NCBI GenBank assembly: GCA_011390435.1
Contig: JAABSK010000173.1
Coordinates: 1 to 6,168 of the forward strand
Length of the DNA: 6,168 nt
Source: Desulfobacteraceae bacterium
GTDB taxonomy: Bacteria; Desulfobacterota; Desulfobacteria; Desulfobacterales; Desulfobacteraceae
Reading direction: 5' to 3'
Below the pieces are notes generated by a model, which saw only the letters and a list, made by a program, of their open reading frames with translations, was not told the origin of the DNA and searched no databases. Below, piece by piece: positions 1 through 6,168 of the stretch. Within the stretch, counting starts at the first letter, position 1; every line of letters begins with the position of its first letter. Made by a program: the position numbers and the translations under genes.

Positions 1-164
1 TCAAGGGTGATCAGTGAATAGGGCTTCCAGTCTGTCAGAGACTGTTTGACGGCACTGATGGCGGCTTTCCCATTTTTAACGCCCTCGCATTGACCAAACT
101 CGGCCATGATGTTCATCATTTTTTTTCTACTGACCAGTTCGTCATCCACCACCAGAATTTTCAT
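1..164 (-). CDS. CheY-like response regulator receiver, N-terminal part (runs off left edge)
   Basis: The visible 54 residues read as the first half of a phospho-acceptor receiver domain. A first beta strand (KILVV) is followed by the acidic pair Asp7-Asp8 that binds Mg2+ in this family. The last visible residues are Leu-Ile-Thr-Leu, and the next codon begins GA at the window edge, so residue 55 is almost certainly the phosphorylated aspartate, as in the common receiver pattern LITLD. The ATG at 164-162 is preceded by AAGGAG seven bases upstream, which supports the start. The protein would receive phosphate from a histidine kinase or phosphotransfer protein in the cytoplasm. Whether it is a single-domain CheY type or carries an output domain cannot be seen. 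It is divergent from the SAM hydrolase gene and probably unrelated to it in function. The start DDELVSRKK resembles receivers I associate with sulfate-reducing Desulfobacterota, but this is only a recollection. Confidence 0.9.
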   Translation of the reverse strand, partial: MKILVVDDELVSRKKMMNIMAEFGQCEGVKNGKAAISAVKQSLTDWKPYSLITL

Positions 165-211
165 TTGCGCGCTCCTTTTTATTGTCCTTGAAAATGTAAT
201 CTTTTTTCATT

Positions 212-243
212 GGAAAATAAAATATTTTTTTAAAATATTTTCC
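212..243. promoter_or_regulatory. AT-rich inverted repeat in divergent intergenic region, possible operator
   Basis: Two 8-base arms, GGAAAATA (212-219) and TATTTTCC (236-243), are exact inverted complements separated by 16 bases of A and T. The element sits between two divergent genes and its right arm falls where the -35 region of the rightward promoter candidate would be. This could be a binding site for a regulator or simply an AT-rich promoter (UP-like) segment. In such AT-rich DNA an 8-base palindrome can arise by chance. No known operator consensus is recognised. Confidence 0.3.
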
Positions 244-257
244 TTGCACCGGCAGAT

Positions 258-266
258 TGGTATAGT
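258..266 (+). promoter_or_regulatory. Candidate extended -10 promoter for the SAM hydrolase gene
   Basis: TGGTATAGT combines a TGn extension (258-260) with the -10 hexamer TATAGT (261-266, five of six matches to TATAAT). The expected -35 position (about 238-243, TTTTCC) is poor, as is common for extended -10 promoters, and the DNA just upstream is strongly AT-rich. Transcription would begin near 273, leaving a leader of about 39 bases, too short for a SAM riboswitch. Confidence 0.45.
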
Positions 267-297
267 GAAGCGATAGAATCTGTTGACCCATGATTTT

Positions 298-303
298 AAG
301 GAG
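298..303 (+). promoter_or_regulatory. Ribosome binding site that fixes a TTG start
   Basis: AAGGAG lies eight bases upstream of the TTG at 312-314. There is an in-frame stop (TAA, 297-299) just upstream and no other start before the conserved TDFG motif, so this site decides the start of the SAM hydrolase gene. Confidence 0.75.
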
Positions 304-311
304 ACGTCCAA

Positions 312-1118
312 TTGACTCGCAATGAGCCGCTGCCTGTCGCCCTGATAACGGATTTTGGTCTTAACGATGCATATGTCGGCATCATGAAGGCGGTGATATC
401 CAATATCAGCCCCAGATCCAGAATCATCGATATCACCCATGGTATTGCATCCCAGAATATTCTTCATGGGGCCATGGTTCTGGAGGATGCTTTTGCCTAT
501 TTTCCGCAGGATACAATATTCTGTGCAGTGGTGGATCCGGGTGTCGGATCAGAACGCAAACCCGTCTGTATCAAAACAACCCGGTATTGTTTTGTTGGTC
601 CGGATAATGGAGTGCTGTGGAAAGCAGCCAGCACTGACGGTATTCAGCAGATTATTCACCTTGACCGGCAGGATTTTTTTCTGCAAAATCCTTCGAATAC
701 TTTCCACGGCAGGGATATCTTTGCGCCGGTCTGCGCCCATATATCAAAGGGAACCTGCCTGGTTTCACACATGGGAACCGTCATCGATGCCTGCGTCCGG
801 TGTGAACCGCCACAGCCGGTTTTTATTCGGGACGCTCTGAAAGTAACCGTATTGTATGTTGATCATTTCGGGAATATTGCCGTGAACCTGCCTGAACCGG
901 AATTTTGTCAGTTTGTCAAAGATCAGCCGTTTTCCCTGCATTTCAAAACAGCAACCATCACAAAGATGTATCGCTCCTACAGCCAGGCGCAGACATCTGA
1001 ATGCTTTTTGATTCCCTCATCTTCCGGCCGGATGGAAATATCAATGAAAAATGCTCATGCTGCCGCCCATCTGAATGCCAGACCCATGGATACCGGTTTT
1101 TTAAAAACAGACGGATAA
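312..1118 (+). CDS. SAM hydrolase (S-adenosyl-L-methionine hydroxide adenosyltransferase, DUF62 family)
   Basis: The 268-residue protein matches the family that cleaves SAM with water to give adenosine and L-methionine. It is related to the fluorinase and chlorinase (FlA, SalL), which use halide instead. Family signatures appear in order: ITDFG with Asp14 near the N-terminus (ribose binding in relatives), DITHGI at 40-45, DPGVGSER at 75-82, VGPDNG at 95-100, FHGRDIFAP at 131-139, DHFGN at 184-188 and SSSGRMEIS at 236-244. Asp75, Arg82 and His132 correspond to the Asp-Arg-His triad that activates water in the hydrolases. This, with the length, favours hydrolase over halogenase. Translation starts at TTG with AAGGAG eight bases upstream; the next in-frame ATG (384) would delete the TDFG motif. 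The enzyme should be cytoplasmic. The two genes downstream process adenine nucleosides, which fits its adenosine product. The family is certain; the physiological purpose of SAM hydrolysis is unclear in general. Confidence 0.93.
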   Translation: MTRNEPLPVALITDFGLNDAYVGIMKAVISNISPRSRIIDITHGIASQNILHGAMVLEDAFAYFPQDTIFCAVVDPGVGSERKPVCIKTTRYCFVGPDNGVLWKAASTDGIQQIIHLDRQDFFLQNPSNTFHGRDIFAPVCAHISKGTCLVSHMGTVIDACVRCEPPQPVFIRDALKVTVLYVDHFGNIAVNLPEPEFCQFVKDQPFSLHFKTATITKMYRSYSQAQTSECFLIPSSSGRMEISMKNAHAAAHLNARPMDTGFLKTDG

Positions 1119-1153
1119 AAATAACCTGCAGCTGACCAGGTGTTCTTGATTCA

Positions 1154-1183
1154 TTGCTGCATTTGTGGTAGGCGCTTTTATAC
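1154..1183 (+). promoter_or_regulatory. Weak candidate internal promoter before the MTA phosphorylase gene
   Basis: TTGCTG (1154-1159) and TTATAC (1178-1183) are 18 bases apart in the 113-base gap between the SAM hydrolase and phosphorylase genes. The -35 matches the consensus only in TTG. The gap is longer than needed for simple co-translation, so an internal promoter is plausible, but the sequence support is slight. I see nothing else in this gap except a T7 run (1199-1205) and the ribosome binding site. Confidence 0.2.
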
Positions 1184-1220
1184 ACAGATGTGCGTATCTT
1201 TTTTTCAACCATTTGCAAGC

Positions 1221-1225
1221 AGGAG
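1221..1225 (+). promoter_or_regulatory. Ribosome binding site that selects ATG 1232 over GTG 1190
   Basis: AGGAG lies six bases before ATG 1232. The frame is open further upstream to a GTG at 1190, but that codon has no purine-rich site before it. The 14 extra residues would precede the usual N-terminal beta strand of the family, so ATG 1232 is preferred. Confidence 0.75.
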
Positions 1226-1231
1226 CGCTGT

Positions 1232-1990
1232 ATGGTAAAAATCGGCATTATCGGAGGTTCCGGACTGGATGATCCGGATATCCTCAAAAATCCGCAAGAA
1301 CTGGATATTGAAACTGACTTTGGCCGTCCCTCTTCCACCTTGATGGCAGGCAGTATCAACAATATTGAAACCCTCATTCTTGCCCGGCACGGACGACAAC
1401 ACCAGTTCAGTCCCAGCCAGGTGAACAACCGGGCCAATATCAAGGCACTTCAGGCCGCAGGCGCTACGCATATCGTGGCCACCACCGCCTGCGGCAGCCT
1501 CAGACAGCACATTGACCGGGGCCATCTGGTGATACTGGATCAATTCATTGACTTTACACGGTTCCGGAAAAACACATTTGCAGATTCCTTTGAAAACGGA
1601 CCGATCCATACAGCCATGGCCCATCCATTTGATGACACCCTGCGAAAGATGCTTTATGAAACCGCAACCGAACTGGGCCTTTCAGCTCACAGCACCGGAT
1701 GCATGGTCACCATCGAAGGTCCGAGATTCTCCACTGTTGCAGAATCCAGAATGTTTCAGGCCTGGGGTGCAGATGTGATCAACATGTCCACGGCACCGGA
1801 AGCCATGCTGGCAAACGAAGCCGGCATTCCCTATGCCGCTGTTGCCATGTCCACAGATTATGATTGCTGGAAAGAAGATGAAGATCCGGTCACCTGGGAC
1901 GAAATTCTGGCGGTATTCAATCAAAATGCAGATCATGTCAAAACCCTTCTGGTCAAGATGATCGGAAAATTCAACCCGGATATACATTAA
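1232..1990 (+). CDS. mtnP: 5'-methylthioadenosine phosphorylase
   Basis: The 252-residue protein belongs to the trimeric purine nucleoside phosphorylase / MTA phosphorylase family, which splits methylthioadenosine with phosphate to adenine and methylthioribose-1-phosphate. Visible landmarks are the phosphate-binding GGSGL at 8-12, ARHGRQH at 51-57, the NNRANI segment at 65-70, TTACGSL at 84-90, DQFIDFT at 103-109, TIEGPRFST at 160-168, INMSTAPE at 183-190 and STDYDCWKE at 207-215. The aspartates of TDYDCW (209 and 211) mark 6-aminopurine (adenine) specificity; 6-oxopurine phosphorylases have Asn in the equivalent place. The start is ATG with AGGAG six bases upstream. It is followed after 18 bases by apt, which consumes its adenine product, so the pair is almost surely one transcript. 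Some family members also accept adenosine, which would connect it to the SAM hydrolase upstream; sequence alone cannot show this. Confidence 0.93.
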   Translation: MVKIGIIGGSGLDDPDILKNPQELDIETDFGRPSSTLMAGSINNIETLILARHGRQHQFSPSQVNNRANIKALQAAGATHIVATTACGSLRQHIDRGHLVILDQFIDFTRFRKNTFADSFENGPIHTAMAHPFDDTLRKMLYETATELGLSAHSTGCMVTIEGPRFSTVAESRMFQAWGADVINMSTAPEAMLANEAGIPYAAVAMSTDYDCWKEDEDPVTWDEILAVFNQNADHVKTLLVKMIGKFNPDIH

Positions 1991-2008
1991 ACACAGCAGG
2001 AAAAAAAA

Positions 2009-2530
2009 ATGGATTTAAAATCAACGATCAGAAGCATTCCAGACTGGCCTGTAAAAGGCGTTATTTTCAGAGACCTGACCACACTGATGCAGAACCCTGA
2101 CGCATTCAAAGAATCGTGCGATATCCTTTATGACCGGTACAAAGATATGGAGATCGACAAAATTGTGGGAATTGATGCACGGGGATTTGTGTTTGGGGCG
2201 GTGCTGGCCTATAAACTGGGTATTGGCTTTGTTCCGGTCCGCAAAAAAGGAAAGCTGCCGTCTGCCACCCTTTGTGAGACCTACAGTCTTGAATATGGGC
2301 AGGACAGCCTTGAAATACATGAAGATGCCGTACTGCCCGGTGAAAAAGTGGTGATTGTAGATGATCTGATCGCCACAGGCGGAACCGTGGGGGCCACGGT
2401 CAACCTGGTCCGGAAACTGGGCGCCCGGATTGTGGAGTGCGCGTTTATTGTCGAACTTCCGGATTTAAACGGCCGGGAAAAGATCAAGGACTGCCGCATT
2501 TTTTCCATCACGGAATTTGAAGGCGAATAG
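2009..2530 (+). CDS. apt: Adenine phosphoribosyltransferase
   Basis: This 173-residue cytoplasmic enzyme joins adenine to PRPP, giving AMP and pyrophosphate. The N-terminus carries the family pattern IPDWPVKGVIFRDLTTL (10-26), where most homologues have IPDFPKPGI-FRD. GIDARGFVFG (54-63) and PVRKKGKLP (76-84) are the next conserved blocks, followed by YSLEYG (92-97). The PRPP-binding loop is VVIVDDLIATGGT (114-126), with the acidic pair Asp118-Asp119. Length is normal for bacterial Apt (about 170-180 residues). Translation starts at ATG with AGGA seven bases upstream, and the gene begins 18 bases after the MTA phosphorylase stop. It recycles adenine released by that enzyme. I see no terminator hairpin after the stop, so transcription may continue into recC. 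Confidence 0.96.
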   Translation: MDLKSTIRSIPDWPVKGVIFRDLTTLMQNPDAFKESCDILYDRYKDMEIDKIVGIDARGFVFGAVLAYKLGIGFVPVRKKGKLPSATLCETYSLEYGQDSLEIHEDAVLPGEKVVIVDDLIATGGTVGATVNLVRKLGARIVECAFIVELPDLNGREKIKDCRIFSITEFEGE

Positions 2531-2585
2531 TGTCAGGGCACCCCAGAACAGCATAACGGGATTGTGACCATTCAAAAAAGAGGCT

Positions 2586-2590
2586 GGGAG
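2586..2590 (+). promoter_or_regulatory. Shine-Dalgarno-like site before the recC frame
   Basis: GGGAG lies four bases before CTG 2595 and seven bases before ATT 2598, both in frame with recC. It is 31 bases before ATG 2622, too far to serve that codon, and no purine-rich site of this kind lies directly before ATG 2622. The position supports initiation upstream of the first ATG, with ATT having the better spacing and CTG the better alignment with the known RecC start. Confidence 0.5.
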
Positions 2591-2594
2591 ACGA

Positions 2595-5500
2595 CTGATT
2601 TTTATCTATAAAAGCAATCGAATGGAGCGTTTATCCCAGGCGCTGGCTTCTGTGATCCGCACCCCTGTCAGGGATGTGCTGGCTGAAGAGTGGATCTGTG
2701 TCCAGTCCAGGGGAATGAAACAATGGCTTTCCATTCAGCTGGCAGAGCAGTTCGGGATCTGCGCCAATACCCGGTTCGCGTTTCCAAAGGAAATGATCGA
2801 ACATGTGATGAAATCGGTCTTACACCTTCCAGCTGAGACGCAATGGCTGAGTCAGGACCGGCTGTTCTGGATGATCCTGCACCAGCTCCAGCACCATGCT
2901 TCCTGTCCGGAACTTTCACCCATTCACGCATACATCCAGGATGACGATACCGGAAAAAAGCAGCACCAGCTGGCAGTAAAACTGTCCAGAATCTTTGACA
3001 ATTACCTGATTTACCGCCCGGATATGATTCAGGACTGGGAACAACCGCCAGGGCGTGGAAAAAAAGGGCCTGATCCGGCTGTGCAGTGGCAGTCCTTTTT
3101 GTGGCAGCGGATCAGGCCGGAAAAGCCTGAAGATCTTTTGCCCGGAAAAATTCAGGAGGCACTGCAGCAGATGTCTGATGCCCGGGCCTTGCCTGATGGC
3201 TTACCGGAGCGGATCGTTTTGTTTGGTATTTCAACACTGCCGCCCCTTTTCCTGCAGATGCTGCATACGCTGTCCCGATGGACAGACATTCATCTGTTCC
3301 TGCTGGTTCCATCCAATCAGTATTTTTTTGATATCCCTTCCCAAAAACAGATTGAAAAAATGGCGCTTGCCCATGACCAGCCGGCAGATGCAGACCTGCT
3401 GCACTTTGATATGGGCAATCCACTGTTATCCAGCATGGGTCAGGCGGGAAAAGCATTTTTTGAACAGATTGAATCATTTGATTACCAGGAACCCCTGCCG
3501 GATCTGTTTGAAGACCCGCAGGATCGATCCAGGTCAATGCTGGCAACGCTTCAGTCAGATATCTTCAACCTTGTTTACCGGCAAAAAGACGGGAATCACG
3601 GTCTGCTGCCTCTTGATGCAGCAGACCAATCGATCCGGATTCATGCCTGCCATTCTCCCATGCGCGAGGCCCAGGTATTAAAGGATCTGCTGCTGGATGC
3701 CCTGGAAGCTGATTCTGGACTTGACCTGCATGACATTGTTGTGATGATGCCGGATGTTGAAGCGTATGCTCCTTTTATCCAGGCGGTGTTCTCACTTGAA
3801 AATGCATTGGAATTCACCATCAGTGACCGGAAAAAAATATCTGAATCCCTGGCCATTGACGGATTTTTAAAAATCCTGTCTTTGAAAAACACCCGGTTTG
3901 AACGAACCTGTGTACTGGATCTGCTGCTGGTGCCGCCCATTGCTCAAAAATTTCAGATCACCCAGGCAGATCTGGTGCGTTTGGATTCGATTACCCGGGA
4001 TGCAGGCATTTTATGGGGGCAGGATGCCGCACACCGGAAACGCATGGCGCTTCCTCCATTTTTTGAAAACACCTGGCAGTTTGGCTTTTACCGCCTGTTT
4101 GCCGGTATGGCCATGCCGGATGACAGTGATCAGCTGCTGGGCAGCACGGTTCCCTGCTCAGTCATGGAGGGTCTGGAACTTGAACTGCTGGGCAATTTTG
4201 CACATTTCTGTGAAACCCTGTTTTCCGGGCTGAACCGTCTTTCGGGGCAAAAGGCAGTGGGTGCCTGGTGTAACGACCTTAATGCACTGATATCCAGTCT
4301 TATGGCCATTGATGATCCCGACACCAGTGAGGATATCAGAGAACTCTTCCAGATTATCGAAGATTTAAAACAGCAATCCTCTGCTGCTGGTTTTTCAGCT
4401 GCGGTATCATTTGAAACTATTTTGGAATATATCCAGCAGAAACTGGATATGACCGTATCCCAGGGGAATTTTCTGTCCGGCAGGATCACTTTTTGCAATC
4501 TGATGCCCATGCGGTCAGTACCGTATAAAATTGTGGCTTTAATGGGAATGGATGAAGCAGCTTTTCCCCGAAAATCTCCAGCTGCCGGGTTTGATCTGAT
4601 CCACCGGTTTCCCAGGCAGGGGGACCGGAATCAGAGGGACGAGGACCGGTACCTGTTTCTGGAAACCCTTTTGTCCGCACGGGACAGGCTGATCATCACC
4701 TATACCGGCACCAGCGTTCAGGACAACTCCCCGATTCCCTGTTCCGGAGTAGTCAGTGAGCTGATGGATATCCTTGACCACAGTTTTACTTCGGACATCC
4801 AAAGCCACATCCAGGTGCCGCATCTGCTGCACCCGTTTGATGAGCGTTATTTTTCAGGCCATCCAGCGTTTTTCTCCTATTCACAGGATAATTGCCGGAT
4901 CGCCCGTGCCCTTCTGGAAAAACCAGGTGAAAAACACGGATTCCTTGATTCCCAGCCCTGGATAGCCAGCCCTGATTCGAAAGCAGAAAATACGGTTTTA
5001 CTGGAAGATCTGATCCGGTTTTTTAAAAGCCCTGCTCAGCATGCACTGCAGAACAGGCTTGAGGTTCTGTTCCCGCAAATGGATGAGGTGTCTCTTGAAC
5101 GCGAGCCTTTTGTACTGGCAGGCCTGGACCAGTATCAACTGGGCACCTGTCTGATGAACCATGCGAATCAGGCGCTTGACGAAGATTGCTTGTACCCCGT
5201 TGTCAAGGCCAGAGGGGTGCTGCCCTACGGCCTGAAAGGAAAATTTGAATACCTGCGGATCAAAGCCCTGGCAGATCCATTGCAAAAAGCAGGACAGCAA
5301 TATGTTGTGCCTCCGGTGCTTCCGGCATTGACCCGGCAGGTGGTTGTGAACGATCTGACCATTGGTGCCACTTTCAGTAACCTTCGAAAAACAGGTGCCT
5401 GTCTGCTGGATTTTGGACAATTAAACGGTGCACGGCTCCTGAACGCATGGATTCGTCACCTGTTTTTAAATGTCTGCCATGCTGCCCCTTATCCGAAAAA

Positions 5501-5915
5501 TACCATTTTGATTGTCCGGAGCGGCACTGGCCGGCAAACGGCGGTGTCCTGTGTTTTCAACCCTCTGGGAGATGCAGCAGTCAGGTATCTTGAAACCCTG
5601 GCAGACCTCTACTGCCAGGGCCGCCATACAGTGGTGTGTTTTTTTTGTGAAACTGCCTACCGATTTGCCAGAGCCCTTGAAAAAAAGAAGTTTGATCTGT
5701 CTTCTGCCAATCTTCAGGCAGCCAGGACAGCGGCTCTGGATACCTGGTACGGATCTGTATTCATGACCGGAGAATTTCAAAACCGCTACACCGCCTTGTG
5801 CCTTCGGCACCAGGATCCGTTCAAATCCCTTGAAACCATGGAATCCAGCGGATTTATACACAATGCACTGCGTATCTATCAGCCGTTGTTGACCCATCTG
5901 GAGATGGATTCATGA
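2595..5915 (+). CDS. recC: RecBCD enzyme subunit RecC (non-ATG start likely)
   Basis: RecC is the non-catalytic subunit of the RecBCD helicase-nuclease. It splits the duplex ahead of the motors and scans for Chi. The product is about 1106 residues from CTG 2595 (1097 from ATG 2622), near the 1122 of E. coli RecC. Counting from ATG 2622, landmarks are [10 protein letters not shown] (27-36), NPLLSSMG (266-273), [13 protein letters not shown] (341-353), WGQDAAHR (465-472), NTWQFG (483-488), [10 protein letters not shown] (626-635), GMDEAAFPR (642-650), [14 protein letters not shown] (656-669) and [18 protein letters not shown] (673-690). No Walker A motif is present, as expected for an inactivated helicase fold. 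The C-terminal third, starting around [11 protein letters not shown] (796-806), corresponds to the degenerate nuclease-like domain. Codons upstream of ATG 2622 encode I-F-I-Y-K-S-N-R, matching the E. coli start MLRVYHSNR, so the true start lies at CTG 2595 or ATT 2598. The gene overlaps recB by four bases. Family call very sure; exact start uncertain. Confidence 0.95.
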   Translation: MIFIYKSNRMERLSQALASVIRTPVRDVLAEEWICVQSRGMKQWLSIQLAEQFGICANTRFAFPKEMIEHVMKSVLHLPAETQWLSQDRLFWMILHQLQHHASCPELSPIHAYIQDDDTGKKQHQLAVKLSRIFDNYLIYRPDMIQDWEQPPGRGKKGPDPAVQWQSFLWQRIRPEKPEDLLPGKIQEALQQMSDARALPDGLPERIVLFGISTLPPLFLQMLHTLSRWTDIHLFLLVPSNQYFFDIPSQKQIEKMALAHDQPADADLLHFDMGNPLLSSMGQAGKAFFEQIESFDYQEPLPDLFEDPQDRSRSMLATLQSDIFNLVYRQKDGNHGLLPLDAADQSIRIHACHSPMREAQVLKDLLLDALEADSGLDLHDIVVMMPDVEAYAPFIQAVFSLENALEFTISDRKKISESLAIDGFLKILSLKNTRFERTCVLDLLLVPPIAQKFQITQADLVRLDSITRDAGILWGQDAAHRKRMALPPFFENTWQFGFYRLFAGMAMPDDSDQLLGSTVPCSVMEGLELELLGNFAHFCETLFSGLNRLSGQKAVGAWCNDLNALISSLMAIDDPDTSEDIRELFQIIEDLKQQSSAAGFSAAVSFETILEYIQQKLDMTVSQGNFLSGRITFCNLMPMRSVPYKIVALMGMDEAAFPRKSPAAGFDLIHRFPRQGDRNQRDEDRYLFLETLLSARDRLIITYTGTSVQDNSPIPCSGVVSELMDILDHSFTSDIQSHIQVPHLLHPFDERYFSGHPAFFSYSQDNCRIARALLEKPGEKHGFLDSQPWIASPDSKAENTVLLEDLIRFFKSPAQHALQNRLEVLFPQMDEVSLEREPFVLAGLDQYQLGTCLMNHANQALDEDCLYPVVKARGVLPYGLKGKFEYLRIKALADPLQKAGQQYVVPPVLPALTRQVVVNDLTIGATFSNLRKTGACLLDFGQLNGARLLNAWIRHLFLNVCHAAPYPKNTILIVRSGTGRQTAVSCVFNPLGDAAVRYLETLADLYCQGRHTVVCFFCETAYRFARALEKKKFDLSSANLQAARTAALDTWYGSVFMTGEFQNRYTALCLRHQDPFKSLETMESSGFIHNALRIYQPLLTHLEMDS

Positions 5916-6168
5916 AACCATTGGACCCGTTTAATCTGGATCTTGACAGAACCACCCTGATTGAGGCCAGTGCCGGAACCGGTAAAACCTATACCATTAC
6001 CACCCTGTATTGCAGACTCATTGCCCAGGGGATCGCTGTTGAATCCATTCTTGTGGTCACGTTTACGGAGGCGGCAGCAGCAGAGCTGAAGCTTCGCATC
6101 CGGCAGCGCATCAGTGCCACCCTTGATAAACTTTTGCAGCTGGAAGCGGAAGCAGAAGATGATCTGGT
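5912..6168 (+). CDS. recB: RecBCD enzyme subunit RecB, N-terminal part (runs off right edge)
   Basis: The 85 visible residues are the beginning of RecB, the 3'-5' SF1A helicase and nuclease subunit. The Walker A motif EASAGTGKT occupies 18-26, with the ATP-binding Lys25-Thr26. Motif Ia follows as [17 protein letters not shown] (48-64), very close to the [17 protein letters not shown] pattern of E. coli RecB. The ATG overlaps the recC stop as ATGA, with GGAG eight bases upstream inside the end of recC, so the two are translationally coupled and made in matched amounts. The C-terminal nuclease domain and any recD gene lie beyond the window. UvrD- or AddA-type helicases share the GTGKT motif, but the recC neighbour and the EAAAAEL motif make RecB the clear choice. 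Confidence 0.96.
   Translation, partial: MKPLDPFNLDLDRTTLIEASAGTGKTYTITTLYCRLIAQGIAVESILVVTFTEAAAAELKLRIRQRISATLDKLLQLEAEAEDDL

Noticed and set aside
273..311. SAM-sensing riboswitch upstream of the SAM hydrolase
   Set aside because: The predicted leader is about 39 bases and shows no stem architecture of the known SAM riboswitch classes.
290..325. Eleven-codon ATG reading frame overlapping the SAM hydrolase start, as a leader peptide
   Set aside because: It has no ribosome binding site of its own and contains the AAGGAG of the downstream gene; most likely chance.
1186..1205. Possible rho-independent terminator (AGAT/ATCT stem followed by T7) before the MTA phosphorylase gene
   Set aside because: The stem is only four base pairs with a single G-C pair, too weak for a terminator.
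1190..1231. GTG 1190 as an upstream start for the MTA phosphorylase
   Set aside because: There is no Shine-Dalgarno site before it, the extra 14 residues precede the normal family N-terminus, and a strong AGGAG directly serves ATG 1232.
958..1443. Minus-strand open frame of 161 codons across the SAM hydrolase / phosphorylase junction
   Set aside because: It is antisense to two well-supported genes, its product resembles no family, and long antisense frames are expected opposite such coding sequence.
2622..2624. ATG 2622 as the recC start
   Set aside because: It is the first in-frame ATG but lacks a ribosome binding site and would omit the conserved Y-x-S-N-R residues encoded just upstream. 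It is kept only as an alternative.
3055..3681. Plus-strand open frame of 208 codons inside recC
   Set aside because: It lies wholly within recC in another frame, and its Cys-, Trp- and Arg-rich composition is typical of a shadow frame. Other shadow frames within recC are dismissed for the same reason.
3922..3933. Chi-like sequence (GCTGGTGC) inside recC
   Set aside because: It differs from the E. coli Chi octamer at the last base, a single near match carries no weight, and the Chi sequence of this organism is unknown. I saw no exact Chi octamer on either strand by eye.

Overview
The window is a compact piece of a bacterial chromosome with one partial gene on the minus strand at the left edge and five genes on the plus strand reading to the right edge. 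Gene density, clear Shine-Dalgarno sites, roughly even base composition and a RecBCD-type repair locus indicate a Gram-negative bacterium. The style of the receiver domain (a start resembling KILVVDDELVSRKK) and the gene content recall sulfate-reducing Desulfobacterota such as Desulfobacteraceae. That placement is a recollection-based inference, not a database result.

Layout. Positions 1-164 (minus) encode the N-terminus of a CheY-like response regulator. It runs off the edge exactly at the predicted phospho-acceptor aspartate. A 147-base divergent intergenic region follows, with an AT-rich inverted repeat and a plausible extended -10 promoter for the rightward genes. Positions 312-1118 encode a SAM hydrolase (SAM hydroxide adenosyltransferase, DUF62), 1232-1990 a 5'-methylthioadenosine phosphorylase, and 2009-2530 an adenine phosphoribosyltransferase. 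From about 2595 (or 2622) to 5915 lies recC, and recB begins at 5912 with a 4-base overlap and runs off the right edge.

How the genes fit together. The three middle enzymes make a coherent adenine-salvage set. SAM hydrolase splits SAM to methionine and adenosine, the phosphorylase releases adenine from methylthioadenosine (possibly also from adenosine), and Apt turns adenine into AMP with PRPP. The second unit is the start of a RecBCD exonuclease/helicase locus for double-strand break repair, with recC directly followed by recB and no ptrA between them. No clear terminator separates apt from recC, so read-through is possible.

The most notable point is the 5' end of recC. The conserved N-terminal residues of RecC (Y-x-S-N-R) are encoded upstream of the first in-frame ATG, and the open frame there contains no ATG, GTG or TTG. 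Initiation at CTG (2595) or ATT (2598), next to a Shine-Dalgarno-like GGGAG, is therefore likely. I see no RNA gene, CRISPR array, insertion sequence or clearly new system in the window.
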